In this document: positions 18,801 through 29,700 of the stretch, in pieces
Position numbering within the stretch: position 1 is the first letter of the stretch
Layout: the number at the start of each line of letters is the position of its first letter
DNA from: Rikenellaceae bacterium
GTDB lineage: Bacteria; Bacteroidota; Bacteroidia; Bacteroidales; UBA932
DNA length: 51,624 nucleotides
Assembly (NCBI GenBank): GCA_900771005.1
Contig: CAAGMI010000350.1
Span: 1-51,624, forward strand
Reading direction: 5' to 3'
Program-made: the position numbers and the translations under genes
The notes under the pieces: generated by a model
What the model was told of the DNA's origin: nothing
The model's database searches: none
What the model saw: only the letters and a program-made list of their open reading frames with translations

Positions 18801-20546
18801 ATGAAAAGATTGATTGCTTTTGCCGCCGCTGCAGTGATGTTTTGCGCTTGCGCGTCCGATTCACTGCAATCTCCTCAGGGGGATATCTCCGTATCGGTCG
18901 GGGAGGGCCTGATAGAGATATCATACAAGGGCGCTCCTGTCCAGACCATAAGCCTTCAGGGCGGAGAGCCGAAGAGCGTGTCCAAGATCAGCCGTATCGA
19001 AGAAAACTATGATATGCTGATAGGAAAGCGTCTCCATTGCACGAACAGCGCGAATTCCAGAACTTTCAGCTTTGACGGGTTCGATATGGAAATCCGCGTC
19101 TACAATGACGGAGTCGCCTACCGGTTTTCCGGCATCCATCCCGAAACGGCCTATGTGATCCCTCAGGGATGCAACAGATGGCTTCTCCGGGAGAAGAATG
19201 ATTACGAGGGACTGTATCCGGTCAGTTCGGAGTCAAAGAAAGGCCATTGGTATTATCCGGCGCTGCTTGAATACGGTGAGGGCGTATTCGGGCTCATCAC
19301 AGAGTCCGGAGTGTACAGAGGTCACTGCGGTTCGAGCCTCGTAAGCGAGGATGGGGATGAGAGTTATCGTATCGTCCCTGCTGACGAGCAGTTCCCTGAG
19401 GGCGTGTCCCCGTGGAGGGTCGTCATTCTTGGAGAACTTCCCGATATAGTTGAATCGACCCTCGTGACCGATGTGGCCGAGCCGTGCCGCATAGATGATA
19501 CTTCCTGGATACATCCTGGTGTGTCCGCGTGGGTATATTGGTCTTCCAACCATGGTTCCAATGATTTCCAGCAGGTCAAGTCATTCATTGACCTTGCCGC
19601 CGAGATGCACTGGCCTTACAACCTCATCGATGCCGAGTGGGACAATATGACCAATGGCGGGAACATAGATGATGCAATCGCCTATGCCGCGTCGAAGGGA
19701 GTGAAGACTAACGTGTGGTACAATTCCGGCACTTCCTGGATCAACGGTGCTCCGGGCCCTCTTTTCCTTATGCTTGACCCTGAAGTCAGGGAGAAGGAGA
19801 TGAGCAGGATCGAGGCTCTTGGCGTGACCGGCGCAAAAGTGGATTTCTTCAAGGATGACAGCAGTGAGTCCATAGCATTTTATATGGACCTTCTTGAGGA
19901 TGCCGCACGTCACCATCTTATGATGGATTTCCACGGATGTACGCTTCCTCGCGGATGGGAGAGAACCTATCCTAACCTTATGTCGATGGAAGCTGTGTTC
20001 GGAGCGGAATGGTACAACAACGTTCCGTTCTTTACTAAGCCTGCCGCATCCCACAACGCAACGCTTCCTTTCACCAGGAACGTGGTCGGTCCTATGGATT
20101 ATACTCCGGGAACCTTCTCTGACAGCCAGCATCCTCACATTACGACCTGGGGACACGAGCTGGCCCTTACCGTGCTTTTTGAGTCAGGTCTTCAGCACAT
20201 GCCTGACAGACCTTCCATATATTATGGCTTCGATGATGAGGTGAAGGAACTGCTTTCGACTCTCCCTAATACCTGGGATGATATAAAACTGCTTTCCGGT
20301 TATCCTGGAGACCACATCGTTCTTGCAAGACGCAAGGCCGACAAGTGGTATGTGGCCGGAATCAACGGTACGGACAACGAGGGCGAACTGATATTCGATC
20401 TGTCCGCACTCGGGCTTTCAAAATGCAAGGCCACGATTTTTACGGATTCGGAGGACGGCCGGTCAATTGAAGTCTGCACGTCCGAAGAATTGTACCAGAC
20501 ACTTGAGTGCCAGCCTCGCGGAGGATTCCTGGCTGTAATAGAATAA
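18801..20546 (+). CDS. GH97 retaining alpha-galactosidase-type lipoprotein
   Basis: The 581-residue protein has a lipoprotein signal (VMFCAC). It follows the GH97 plan: N-terminal beta-sandwich (about 20-245), catalytic barrel from about 250 (WVYWSSNHGSNDFQQVKSFI), and C-terminal beta domain from about 490. TGAKVDFFKDD places an Asp (348) where retaining GH97 alpha-galactosidases have the nucleophile, whereas SusB-type inverting alpha-glucosidases use Glu bases elsewhere. YPNLMSMEAVFGAE (Glu 397) is the conserved acid region. I therefore favour alpha-galactosidase or a related retaining activity. Spacing is 12 nt from the upstream GH31 and 9 nt to the next GH31, so cotranscription is likely. 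Confidence 0.85.
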   Translation: MKRLIAFAAAAVMFCACASDSLQSPQGDISVSVGEGLIEISYKGAPVQTISLQGGEPKSVSKISRIEENYDMLIGKRLHCTNSANSRTFSFDGFDMEIRVYNDGVAYRFSGIHPETAYVIPQGCNRWLLREKNDYEGLYPVSSESKKGHWYYPALLEYGEGVFGLITESGVYRGHCGSSLVSEDGDESYRIVPADEQFPEGVSPWRVVILGELPDIVESTLVTDVAEPCRIDDTSWIHPGVSAWVYWSSNHGSNDFQQVKSFIDLAAEMHWPYNLIDAEWDNMTNGGNIDDAIAYAASKGVKTNVWYNSGTSWINGAPGPLFLMLDPEVREKEMSRIEALGVTGAKVDFFKDDSSESIAFYMDLLEDAARHHLMMDFHGCTLPRGWERTYPNLMSMEAVFGAEWYNNVPFFTKPAASHNATLPFTRNVVGPMDYTPGTFSDSQHPHITTWGHELALTVLFESGLQHMPDRPSIYYGFDDEVKELLSTLPNTWDDIKLLSGYPGDHIVLARRKADKWYVAGINGTDNEGELIFDLSALGLSKCKATIFTDSEDGRSIEVCTSEELYQTLECQPRGGFLAVIE

Positions 20547-20555
20547 CATAAGGAA

Positions 20556-22862
20556 ATGAAAAAAATATTGATTGTTTCTTTGCTGTTTGCAGCCCTGCTG
20601 CCGGCGCGTTCCCAGGAGGTGAAGGTGACATACTATTCACCTGAGATTGTGAGGATACAGAAATCCCTCTCCGAATTCAGCACCAGACGCAGTCCGGTTG
20701 TCACAATGAATCCGGAGACTTCCACCACGAAGCCGAAGGTAAAGGTTAAAGTGTCGGCGGACGGTGTCGTCACTTTCTATGATTCAAAGGGGCGCAGACT
20801 CCTTAGCGAAGGAGGATGCGCCGTGACTGAGATTGCCGATGGACTTGACAGCGGTCTTTTCAGGGTGTCTCAGACTTGGAAACTTGATAAGGACGAGCCT
20901 ATATATGGAGTCGGGATGCTCCAGAACGGCAAGATGTCCCAGCGCGGTGAAAACCGTCACATGGTTCAGACAAATACCGAAGACTATTCAAATTTCTTCC
21001 AGTCTGTCAAGGGTTACGGCATTTTCTGGGACAATTATTCCCCGACGGACCTGTCGGATGACGGTGTCTGCATCACCCTGGCCTCACAGGTCGGAGAGGA
21101 GATAGACTATTATTTCATTTACGGTGGAAATGCCGACGGCGTGATAGCCGGTATGCGAAAGCTCAGCGGAAAGGCGCCGATGCTTCCGTTGTGGACCTAC
21201 GGCTTCCATCAGAGCCGCGAACGCTACAAGAGCGCGAGAGAACTGCTTGACGTGGTACACGGATACAGGAATGCCGGTGTGCCTCTTGACGGTATAATCC
21301 AGGACTGGCAGTACTGGGGGAACAATTACCTCTGGAATGCCATGGAATTCCTCAATGCGGATTTCTCCGGAGCTCAGGGCATGATTGACGAGGTTCACTC
21401 ACTGGGAGCACATATGTCCATATCCATCTGGCAGTCATTCGGGCCTCAGACGAAGCCTTACAGACAGCTGAAGGAAAAGGACCTGCTGCTGGATTTCCAG
21501 ACCTGGCCTCAGAGCGGACTTGCGGAATACTGGCCTCCTAGGATGGATTATCCTTCAGGCGTGCAGTGTTATGACGCATTCAGCGGCGAAGCCAGAGACA
21601 TATATTGGAACAATCTGAAACGCCTGTATGATATGGGTGTCGACGCCTGGTGGATGGACAGTACGGATCCGGATCATTTCGGTACTCCGGAAAGTACGGA
21701 CGCCGACCTGAGCCAGAAATGCGCTGCGGGTTCATTGAGAAGTGTGCGCAATCTGTATCCACTAGCCTGCGTCGAAGGTGTGTATGATCACCAGAGAGCT
21801 GAGACTTCAGACAAACGCGTGTTTATCCTTACAAGGTCTTATTTTGCAGGACAGCAGCGCACTGGTGCGAACACTTGGTCGGGTGACACCGAATCGTCCT
21901 GGAATTCATTCCGCAGACAGATACCGTTGTGCCTTAATTATACGTTGACAGCCTGTCCTCAGGTCAATACGGATATCGGTGGATTTTTCCCGGGAGCATA
22001 CAACAAGAGGGGAGAGACTCAGACCTGTGCGCGTAATCCTCTGTTCCAGGAACTTTATGTCCGCTGGCTTCAGTTCGGTCTCTTCAACCCTATGATGCGC
22101 AGCCACGGCGAGTCTTCACGGAGGGAGATATGGGAATTCGGATCCAAGGGTGAGCCTGTTTATGACGCGATAGAAAAGACCATCAGAATGAGATACGCTC
22201 TTCTTCCTTACATATACAGCACATCCTGGCAGGTTACGGCGAATGACGACAGTTTCATGAGAGCTCTTGTCATGGACTTCGCCGGAGACAGGAATACCTG
22301 GGACATGAACAATGAATTCATGTTCGGCCGCTCATTGCTGGTCGCCCCTGTTGACCATGCTGTCTTTACCTCGGAGGAGAAGCGCTGGAGCGAAGAGAGC
22401 TACGACTGGACGAAGGCTGCTTCGGTCGATGTGTATCTTCCTTCCGGGACTTCGTGGTATGACTGGTGGACGGGGAAAAAGTATAAGGGAGGCAGGACGG
22501 TAAGTGTCGATGCATCTCTTGACAAAGTTCCTGTCTTTGTGAAAGCCGGAAGCATTGTCCCTCTGGGACCTTCTGATGTCGATTTTGCGTCACAGAAAGA
22601 TTGGGACAATCTGGAGATAAGAGTCTATACGGGAGCTGACGGCTCATTTACCCTGTATGAAGATGAAGGTGACGGATATGCATATGAAAGCGGTGCGTAT
22701 TCGACCGTCACATTCTCTCTGAAGGGCAACCGTCTTGTCATAGGAGAAAGACAGGGTGCGTTCAACGGTATGCTGGATGCACGCAATTTCCATATCGTGA
22801 CAGTCGGAGGAAAAGAAATGGACGTGGAATATAAAGGTGAACAAATAACAATAGAATTATGA
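20556..22862 (+). CDS. GH31 alpha-glycosidase with DUF5110-like C terminus
   Basis: The 768-residue secreted protein has a signal peptide ending near ARSQ. Motifs are LPLWTYGFHQSRERY at the barrel start, nucleophile WWMDSTDPD (Asp 368) and acid WSGDTESSW (Asp 444). After the proximal beta domain (ASVDVYLPSGTSWYDWWTG) comes a C-terminal sandwich with FTLYEDEGDGYAYE, typical of the DUF5110 region. The long insert-free N terminus differs from the other GH31 in this run, so the two are not a recent duplication. Probable alpha-xylosidase or alpha-glucosidase acting in the periplasm. It overlaps the next start by 4 nt (ATGA). Confidence 0.86.
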   Translation: MKKILIVSLLFAALLPARSQEVKVTYYSPEIVRIQKSLSEFSTRRSPVVTMNPETSTTKPKVKVKVSADGVVTFYDSKGRRLLSEGGCAVTEIADGLDSGLFRVSQTWKLDKDEPIYGVGMLQNGKMSQRGENRHMVQTNTEDYSNFFQSVKGYGIFWDNYSPTDLSDDGVCITLASQVGEEIDYYFIYGGNADGVIAGMRKLSGKAPMLPLWTYGFHQSRERYKSARELLDVVHGYRNAGVPLDGIIQDWQYWGNNYLWNAMEFLNADFSGAQGMIDEVHSLGAHMSISIWQSFGPQTKPYRQLKEKDLLLDFQTWPQSGLAEYWPPRMDYPSGVQCYDAFSGEARDIYWNNLKRLYDMGVDAWWMDSTDPDHFGTPESTDADLSQKCAAGSLRSVRNLYPLACVEGVYDHQRAETSDKRVFILTRSYFAGQQRTGANTWSGDTESSWNSFRRQIPLCLNYTLTACPQVNTDIGGFFPGAYNKRGETQTCARNPLFQELYVRWLQFGLFNPMMRSHGESSRREIWEFGSKGEPVYDAIEKTIRMRYALLPYIYSTSWQVTANDDSFMRALVMDFAGDRNTWDMNNEFMFGRSLLVAPVDHAVFTSEEKRWSEESYDWTKAASVDVYLPSGTSWYDWWTGKKYKGGRTVSVDASLDKVPVFVKAGSIVPLGPSDVDFASQKDWDNLEIRVYTGADGSFTLYEDEGDGYAYESGAYSTVTFSLKGNRLVIGERQGAFNGMLDARNFHIVTVGGKEMDVEYKGEQITIEL

Positions 22863-25195
22863 AAAAGATAATATTGACTTTGTTTGCGGCTGCATCCCTG
22901 TGTGCATGCTCAAGCAGCGTGGAGGCCGGAGTCAACGAAATCATGTGGTATGACGCTCCTGCCGGAAGTTGGCTGGAAGCACTGCCTCTCGGAAATTCCA
23001 ATATGGGCGCCATGGTATTTGGCGGAACTCAGAAGGAAGAGATACAGCTCAACGAGGAAACGTTCTGGAGCGGCGGCCCGCACAACAACAACAGCCCGCG
23101 TTCCCTCGAACGCCTTGACGAGGTGAGACAGCTGATTTTCGACGGCAAGGAGGCTGAGGCCAAAGAAATAATAGACAAGGACTTCATCGTAGGCCCTCAC
23201 GGAATGAGATTCCTCAATGCGGGCAGCCTGTACATAGAATTTGAAGGCATAGGCGAGGTGGAGAACTATCGCCGTCAACTCGACCTTTCAAAGGCTGTGA
23301 ATACGACAAGTTTCACTTCCAACGGCTGCGAATATATCCGCACTGCGTTTGCCTCAATACCTGACAAGGTGCTCGTGGTAAGAATGACACAGAGCGCCGG
23401 TACGTCCTTCAGCCTGACATATTCAGGAAAGGAACTGCCATTTGAAGTGAAGGCAGAAGGGAATGACCTTATCGCCACTGTCCAGGGGGATGCCCTTGAA
23501 TGCATTGATCCTGAACTTGCTGCGGAAATCGTAATCAGAGTGATATCCGATGGCGCTGTTGAGGCTGACGGTGACAGGATTGATGTGAAGGATGCGAAGC
23601 AGACGACTCTTCTCATCTCCGCCGCTACCAATTTCGTGAATTATCACGACGTCAGCGGGGATGCGTCTTCAAAGAATGCGGAGAGGCTTGCAGCTGCCGG
23701 AAAGATGTCATATGACAGACTTCTCAAGCGCAGCGTTGATGCCTATCGCGAGCAGTATGGCAGGGTGTCGCTTGAACTTCCTGCGGGTGAGAACTCTACT
23801 CTTCCTACCAATCAGCGCCTGGACGCATTCTCAGACAGTGATGATATGGGAATGGTTGCGCTGATGTTCAACTATGGAAGATACCTGCTTATCAGCAGCT
23901 CCCAGCCGGGAGGACAGGCTGCTAATCTCCAGGGAATGTGGAATCAGGACTATATGGCTCCATGGGACAGCAAGTACACCATCAACATCAATGCTCAGAT
24001 GAACTACTGGCCTGCAGAGGTGTGCGGACTGACAGAGTGCGTCGAGCCTCTGTTCTCGATGATAAGGGATCTCAGCGAGACCGGTGCCGTCACTGCGAAG
24101 GAAATGTACGGCTGCCGGGGATGGATGGCTCACCACAATACGGACATCTGGCGCATTGCCGGCCCGGTGGATGGAGCTGACTGGGGTATGTACCCTAACG
24201 GAGGGGCATGGCTGGCGACACACCTTTGGGAACATTATCAGTTTACCATGGACAAGGATTTCCTTGCACAGTGGTATCCTGTCATCAAAGGTGCGGCTGA
24301 TTTTTACCTGGATTACATGCAGACCGACCCTGTCAACGGATATCTTGTCGTGGTTCCTTCTGTCAGTCCTGAACACGGAGGGGTAGGCAAGGCGAATCCT
24401 CTTACCGCAGGGTGCACGATGGACAACCAGATAGCCTATGACATACTTAACCAGGCCCGTCTGTCCGCAGAAATACTGGGCCTTGACAGTGATGCCCAGC
24501 AGGCATACGCGGACGCGATATCAAAACTTCCTCCTATGAAGGTCGGGCAGTACGGCCAGCTGCAGGAGTGGATTGAGGATATGGACGATCCTAAGGATGA
24601 GCACAGACATATTTCACATCTGTACGGACTTTATCCTTCAAACCAGATAGATCCGGAAAGCACTCCTGAACTTTTCAGGGCAGCCGGAGTCACACTTCAG
24701 CAGAGAGGCGATATGGCTACGGGGTGGAGCCTCGGCTGGAAGACGAATTTCTGGGCCAGAATGAGGGATGGAAACCACGCATTCAAGATTCTCAGCAATA
24801 TGTTCACGCTCATCGATCCTTCCGTCAACCCTTGGGGAAGACCGTCAATGGGTGGCAGACCATTCAAGATGGGCAGGACTTATCCTAATCTTTTCGACGC
24901 TCATCCGCCTTTCCAGATTGACGGAAACTTCGGCGCTACAGCCGGTATAGCTGAAATGCTTCTCCAGAGCCAGGGCGAATTTGTATATCTGCTTCCTGCG
25001 CTTCCGGATGCATGGCCTGAGGGAAGTGTGCGTGGATTCAGGGCCAGAGGCGGTTATATCGTTGACATTGACTGGTCAGAAGGCAAACTGACAGGCGCTT
25101 CGATCAAATCCACCGTAGGAGGCCATCTGAAAGTCAGGGTAGGTGATGACATTTATGAATATGATACCAAACCGGGACAGACAATAAAAATTTAA
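22859..25195 (+). CDS. GH95 alpha-L-galactosidase/alpha-L-fucosidase lipoprotein
   Basis: The 778-residue protein begins with a lipoprotein signal (ASLCAC). It has the GH95 N-terminal beta domain (EIMWYDAPAGSWLEALPLGNS) and helical barrel. Catalytic residues match the family: NINAQMNYWPAE (Asn 376 and Asn 378), LQEW (Glu 570, acid) and FQIDGNFG (Asp 688). The residue just after the SKY motif is Thr 374, where many GH95 fucosidases have His (SDYH-type). From memory, a Bacteroides ovatus GH95 with Thr at this place is an alpha-L-galactosidase acting on complex xylan. With the L-galactose oxidation trio 7 kb upstream, L-galactose release is my favoured reading; fucose is the alternative. Confidence 0.86.
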   Translation: MKKIILTLFAAASLCACSSSVEAGVNEIMWYDAPAGSWLEALPLGNSNMGAMVFGGTQKEEIQLNEETFWSGGPHNNNSPRSLERLDEVRQLIFDGKEAEAKEIIDKDFIVGPHGMRFLNAGSLYIEFEGIGEVENYRRQLDLSKAVNTTSFTSNGCEYIRTAFASIPDKVLVVRMTQSAGTSFSLTYSGKELPFEVKAEGNDLIATVQGDALECIDPELAAEIVIRVISDGAVEADGDRIDVKDAKQTTLLISAATNFVNYHDVSGDASSKNAERLAAAGKMSYDRLLKRSVDAYREQYGRVSLELPAGENSTLPTNQRLDAFSDSDDMGMVALMFNYGRYLLISSSQPGGQAANLQGMWNQDYMAPWDSKYTININAQMNYWPAEVCGLTECVEPLFSMIRDLSETGAVTAKEMYGCRGWMAHHNTDIWRIAGPVDGADWGMYPNGGAWLATHLWEHYQFTMDKDFLAQWYPVIKGAADFYLDYMQTDPVNGYLVVVPSVSPEHGGVGKANPLTAGCTMDNQIAYDILNQARLSAEILGLDSDAQQAYADAISKLPPMKVGQYGQLQEWIEDMDDPKDEHRHISHLYGLYPSNQIDPESTPELFRAAGVTLQQRGDMATGWSLGWKTNFWARMRDGNHAFKILSNMFTLIDPSVNPWGRPSMGGRPFKMGRTYPNLFDAHPPFQIDGNFGATAGIAEMLLQSQGEFVYLLPALPDAWPEGSVRGFRARGGYIVDIDWSEGKLTGASIKSTVGGHLKVRVGDDIYEYDTKPGQTIKI

Positions 25196-25197
25196 AG

Positions 25198-26760
25198 ATG
25201 AAAAGAATTCTGACAATCGCCTTGGCGGCGGTACTGCTTGGTGCCTGCAGCAATGCACCGAAGACCACTCTGTGCGTCAATCCTCTGACTTATACGGATA
25301 TTCCTGACAATGACGTGATCAGGGTCGGGGATGATTTCTATATGATCAGCACTACGATGTATTTTTGCCCCGGAGCTCCGATCATGCATTCGAAGGATCT
25401 CGTTCACTGGCGCATCATAAGCTATGTGTATGATTTCCTCGAGGATGACGACGTATATAACCTGCGGGAGGGTAGGAACGCATACGGAAAGGGACAGTGG
25501 GCGGCATCCCTCAAGTACCACGACGGGGAATTCTACGCTCTGTTCATAGCAAACGACCAGGCAAAGACATACATATACCACACAAAGGATATCACCGTGA
25601 GCAATTGGGACAGGTATGTGATTGACAGGCCGTTCCATGACTCCGGACTTCTGTTCGAAGACGGGAGGGTGTATATTGTCTGGGGAAACAGGAACATATA
25701 TCTCACGGAACTTGAACCGGATTTCTCCGGCGTGAAAAGTGATGACAAACTCATTTTCAGTACACCACAGGGCTATATGCTCGGCGATGAGGGCTCTCAC
25801 TTCTATCATATCGGGGATTATTACTACGTCCTTACAATCAACTGGCCTTTCGGCGGCGTGCGCACTGAAACCTGCTGGAGAAGCGAGGCGATAGACGGAC
25901 CGTATGAATCAAGGGATATTCTCAAGGGCGCTTTCGACGGTCGTGGTGACGGAGTCGCTCAGGGAGCGATCTTTGATACGAAGAAAGGTGACTGGTATGC
26001 CATTATGTTCCAGGATCACGGTGCGGTAGGAAGAATCCCTACCCTCCAGCCGCTGACCTGGGTGGACGGATGGCCTGTGTTGGGCGAAAATGGAGTGCCG
26101 GTCAAGGAGTTCGAAGTAAATCTTGCACCATACGGCGAGAATTGGGTCTGGGATTGTGATGAATTCGATTCTTCCGAGCTTGCATTGGTATGGCAGTGGA
26201 ATCACAAGCCGCTTGACGGCAAATGGTCATTGACGCAGCGCCCCGGTTATATGCGTATAAGTTCCGTGAAGGCGACGGGTATAAAGGATGCAAGGAACGT
26301 CCTTACACAGCGTACCGTAGGGCCTGCCTGCGAAAGCGAAGTCCTGCTTGATGCCTCAGGATTGAAGCCGGGGGATCATGCGGGAATCTGCGCGTTCCAA
26401 AGCCAGTATTGCGCTATCGAAGTGGAGTGCGGTGAGAACGGCAGATATCTTGTCGGCAAGGATTTCGGGGAGGAGATTTTCCGTGCGGACCTTGAAAACG
26501 ATCTGGTGCACTTGAAACTGTCCTACAACTTCAATGAAGACAAGGCCACGATGTCCTTCTCTTATGACGGACAGGAGTGGACCGAACCGGACTATGCACT
26601 GCAGATGCGCTATACCTTGGACTTCTTCACGGGATACCGCACGGCTCTTTACAATTACAATACTTGTGGCGAAGGAGGAAATGCCGACTTCGACTGGTTC
26701 CACCAGACCTATGTGGAACTTGACCCCGAACCTGAAACAGATATAAATCAAGATAGATGA
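25198..26760 (+). CDS. GH43 (subfamily 12-like) arabinofuranosidase/xylosidase lipoprotein
   Basis: The 520-residue lipoprotein (LLGAC, Cys 17) has the GH43 acids in IPDNDVIRVGDDFYM (Asp 37), FHDSGLLF (Asp 148) and GDEGSHFY (Glu 198). The CPGAPIMHSKDLVHW stretch is typical of the GH43_12-like group. A C-terminal concanavalin-like beta-sandwich (about 325-510, ending in ADFDWFHQ) is also usual for this group. Probable role: removing arabinofuranose from xylan or xyloglucan oligosaccharides. The start is 2 nt after the GH95 stop, and the stop overlaps the next ATG by 4 nt. Confidence 0.87.
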   Translation: MKRILTIALAAVLLGACSNAPKTTLCVNPLTYTDIPDNDVIRVGDDFYMISTTMYFCPGAPIMHSKDLVHWRIISYVYDFLEDDDVYNLREGRNAYGKGQWAASLKYHDGEFYALFIANDQAKTYIYHTKDITVSNWDRYVIDRPFHDSGLLFEDGRVYIVWGNRNIYLTELEPDFSGVKSDDKLIFSTPQGYMLGDEGSHFYHIGDYYYVLTINWPFGGVRTETCWRSEAIDGPYESRDILKGAFDGRGDGVAQGAIFDTKKGDWYAIMFQDHGAVGRIPTLQPLTWVDGWPVLGENGVPVKEFEVNLAPYGENWVWDCDEFDSSELALVWQWNHKPLDGKWSLTQRPGYMRISSVKATGIKDARNVLTQRTVGPACESEVLLDASGLKPGDHAGICAFQSQYCAIEVECGENGRYLVGKDFGEEIFRADLENDLVHLKLSYNFNEDKATMSFSYDGQEWTEPDYALQMRYTLDFFTGYRTALYNYNTCGEGGNADFDWFHQTYVELDPEPETDINQDR

Positions 26761-29700
26761 TGAAACGTTTTTTTATTGTTGCCGCAGTGTCCCTGCTCTC
26801 TCTCTCAATGGGTGCAGTGACTCCTCTTTGGTTGCGTGATGTCAGGATTTCTCCTGACGGAAGCAGGATTGCATTCTGCTATCAGGGTGACATATGGTCT
26901 GTTCCCGTTTCCGGAGGGGATGCCGTACGTCTTACGATGACTCAGGACAGTTACGAGGCTTTCCCCGTATGGAGCCCTGACGGAAAGCAGATAGCTTTCG
27001 CCAGTGACCGTAACGGAGGGTATGACATATACATAATGTCATCTGAAGGCGGAAAGATGGATCGCCTGACATACAATTCGGCTTCTGAAATACCTTCTTC
27101 CTTCACTCCTGACGGAAAACAGGTGCTGTTCAGCGCCGCCATTCAGGATCCTGCGGAAAGTGCTTTGTTCCCTGCCTCGTCACTTACCGAACTTTATTCG
27201 GTGTCTGTAACAGGAGGAAAACCCGTACAGGTCCTTGCGACGCCGGCGGAAATGCTCAGCTACAGCCAGGACGGAAGTTTCTTCCTGTATCAGGACCGCA
27301 AGGGTGGAGAGGATGAATGGAGAAAACACCACACTTCTTCCATCACCAGAGATATCTGGAGGTATGACGTGGGCACAGGGAAACATACGAATCTCACGGA
27401 CCGTGCGGGAGAGGACAGAAATCCTGTACTCAGCGCGGACGGGAAGAAGGTATATCTGCTCAGTGAGGTCAACGGAGGCTCGATGAACGTGTGGTCCATC
27501 CCTTCAGACAAAACCGATGGCCAGGGGGCATGGAAACAGCTGACTTCTTTCGATACGCATCCGGTGCGTTTCCTCTCAATGGGCGGAGACAGACTGTGCT
27601 TCACCTGGGATGGGGAAATCTATACAATGACTCCCGGATCCGATCCGCGCAAGGTCAATATCAACGTTACCGTTGACGACGAACCTCAGGTAGAACTGAT
27701 GAGGACGAGCTCCGGAGCCGCAGGTGCAACTGTCAGCCCTGACGGCAAGCAGATTGCCTTTATCGTAAGGGGAGAGGTGTTCGTAAGTTCTGTGGACTAT
27801 GGTACCACTAAGCAGATAACCCATACAGTGGCTGCGGAAAGCAGCGTGGATTTCGGTGCGGACAACCGCTCGCTTGTCTATGCGAGTGACCGTGACGGAC
27901 TCTCTCAGCTGTACATGGCCAGAATAGTCCGTGACGGAGATCCGAATTTCCCTAATGCCACTCTCATCAAGGAGGAGGCTCTTCTTCCGGATAAGAATAT
28001 AGAACGCTCTCACCCGACATTCTCCCCGGACGGGAAGGAAGTGGCCTTCATTGAGGACAGGATACGTCTTATGGTCGTCAACCTTGAGACAAAGGCCGTG
28101 AGACAGGTGACGGATGGCAGTACCTGGTTCAGCCAGTCAAGCGGCTTCGAGTATGCCTGGAGCCCTGACGGGAAATGGTTTGTCATCGAATATACTGCAA
28201 ACGGACACGAACCGTACAACGATATGGGTATTGTCAGTTCAAACGGCGGAGTGATAACCAACCTTACAGCCAGCGGCTACATGTCCCATTCTCCGAAGTG
28301 GGTGCTTGACGGTAACGGAATCATCTTCGAAAGCGAGATTTACGGTATGCGTGCTCAGGCATCCTGGGGATCGCAGGATGACGTGTTCCTCTGTTTCCTC
28401 AATCAGGATGCATATGACAAGTACAGGCTTTCCAAGGAAGACTATGAACTTCGTAAGGAAATCGAGAAAAAAGACGGCAAGTCCGATGCGAAGGAAGGCG
28501 AAAAGAAACAGCCTGAGGTAAAGACTGTCAATGTGGAACTTGACGGTATACGTGACAGGATCGTCCGCCTTACTCCGAACAGCAGTAGCCTTGGCGATGC
28601 AATAATCACCAAGGATGGCGAAACCCTTTACTATCTGGCTTCGTTCGAGAGCGGCATGGACCTCTGGAAACTCGATATCCGTGAACACGAGACCAAACTG
28701 GTGTCAAAGGGAGCGGGAAGCGGACATTTCGAGACTGACGCAGAAGGAAAGAAGATTTTCCTTCTGGGAGGAAGGATGAAACAGCTTGACGGGGAGAAAT
28801 TCAAGTCTCTCAGCTATAATGCCGAATACAAGGTCGATCATGCTGCTGAGCGTGAATATATGTTCAATTATGTGTATCGCGAGGCTCAGAAGCGTCTTTT
28901 CGTGGAGGATATGAACGGAGTTGACTGGGATGGCTATACTGAAGCATACCGCAAGTTCCTTCCTCATATCAGCACAAACTATGATTTCGCTGAATTGCTC
29001 AGCGAGTGGCTCGGGGAACTCAACGTGTCCCATAGCGGCGGGCGTTTTTATCCCGCAGGAGCAAAGGAGCCTACGGCATCTCTCGGGCTTCTGTTTGACT
29101 GTGACTATCAGGGCAAGGGCCTGAAGGTGGCTGAAGTCGTCAAGGGTGGACCTTTCGACCATTCCGGTATGAATCTGAACGCCGGTGATGTCATAACACA
29201 CATCAACGGTGTGGAGATTACCCCGCAGCAGGATGCCGGCATACTTCTGATGGGTAAGGCGGGGAAAAAGACTCTTGTTACGGCAGCTGATGGAAGGGAG
29301 TTCGTGGTACTGCCTGTGTCATCCTCCGCAATGAACGGCCTGCTGTATGACCGTTGGGTGAAACAGCGTGCCGCCGACGTGGAGAAATGGTCCGGAGGGC
29401 GTCTGGGCTATGTCCACATCGATGCGATGAATGACGCTCATTTCCGCCCTATGTATTCCGATATCCTCGGAAAATACAACAAGTGTGATGGAATAGTGAT
29501 TGATACCCGTTTCAACGGAGGTGGACGTATGCATGAAGACATCGAAATCCTCTTCAGCGGGGAGAAGTATCTTACTCAGGTGATCCGCGGACGCGAGACC
29601 TGCGACATGCCTAGCCGCCGCTGGAACAAGCCAAGCATCATGATTCAGTGCGAGGCCAATTACAGCAATGCTCACGGTACTCCATGGGTATACAGCCATC

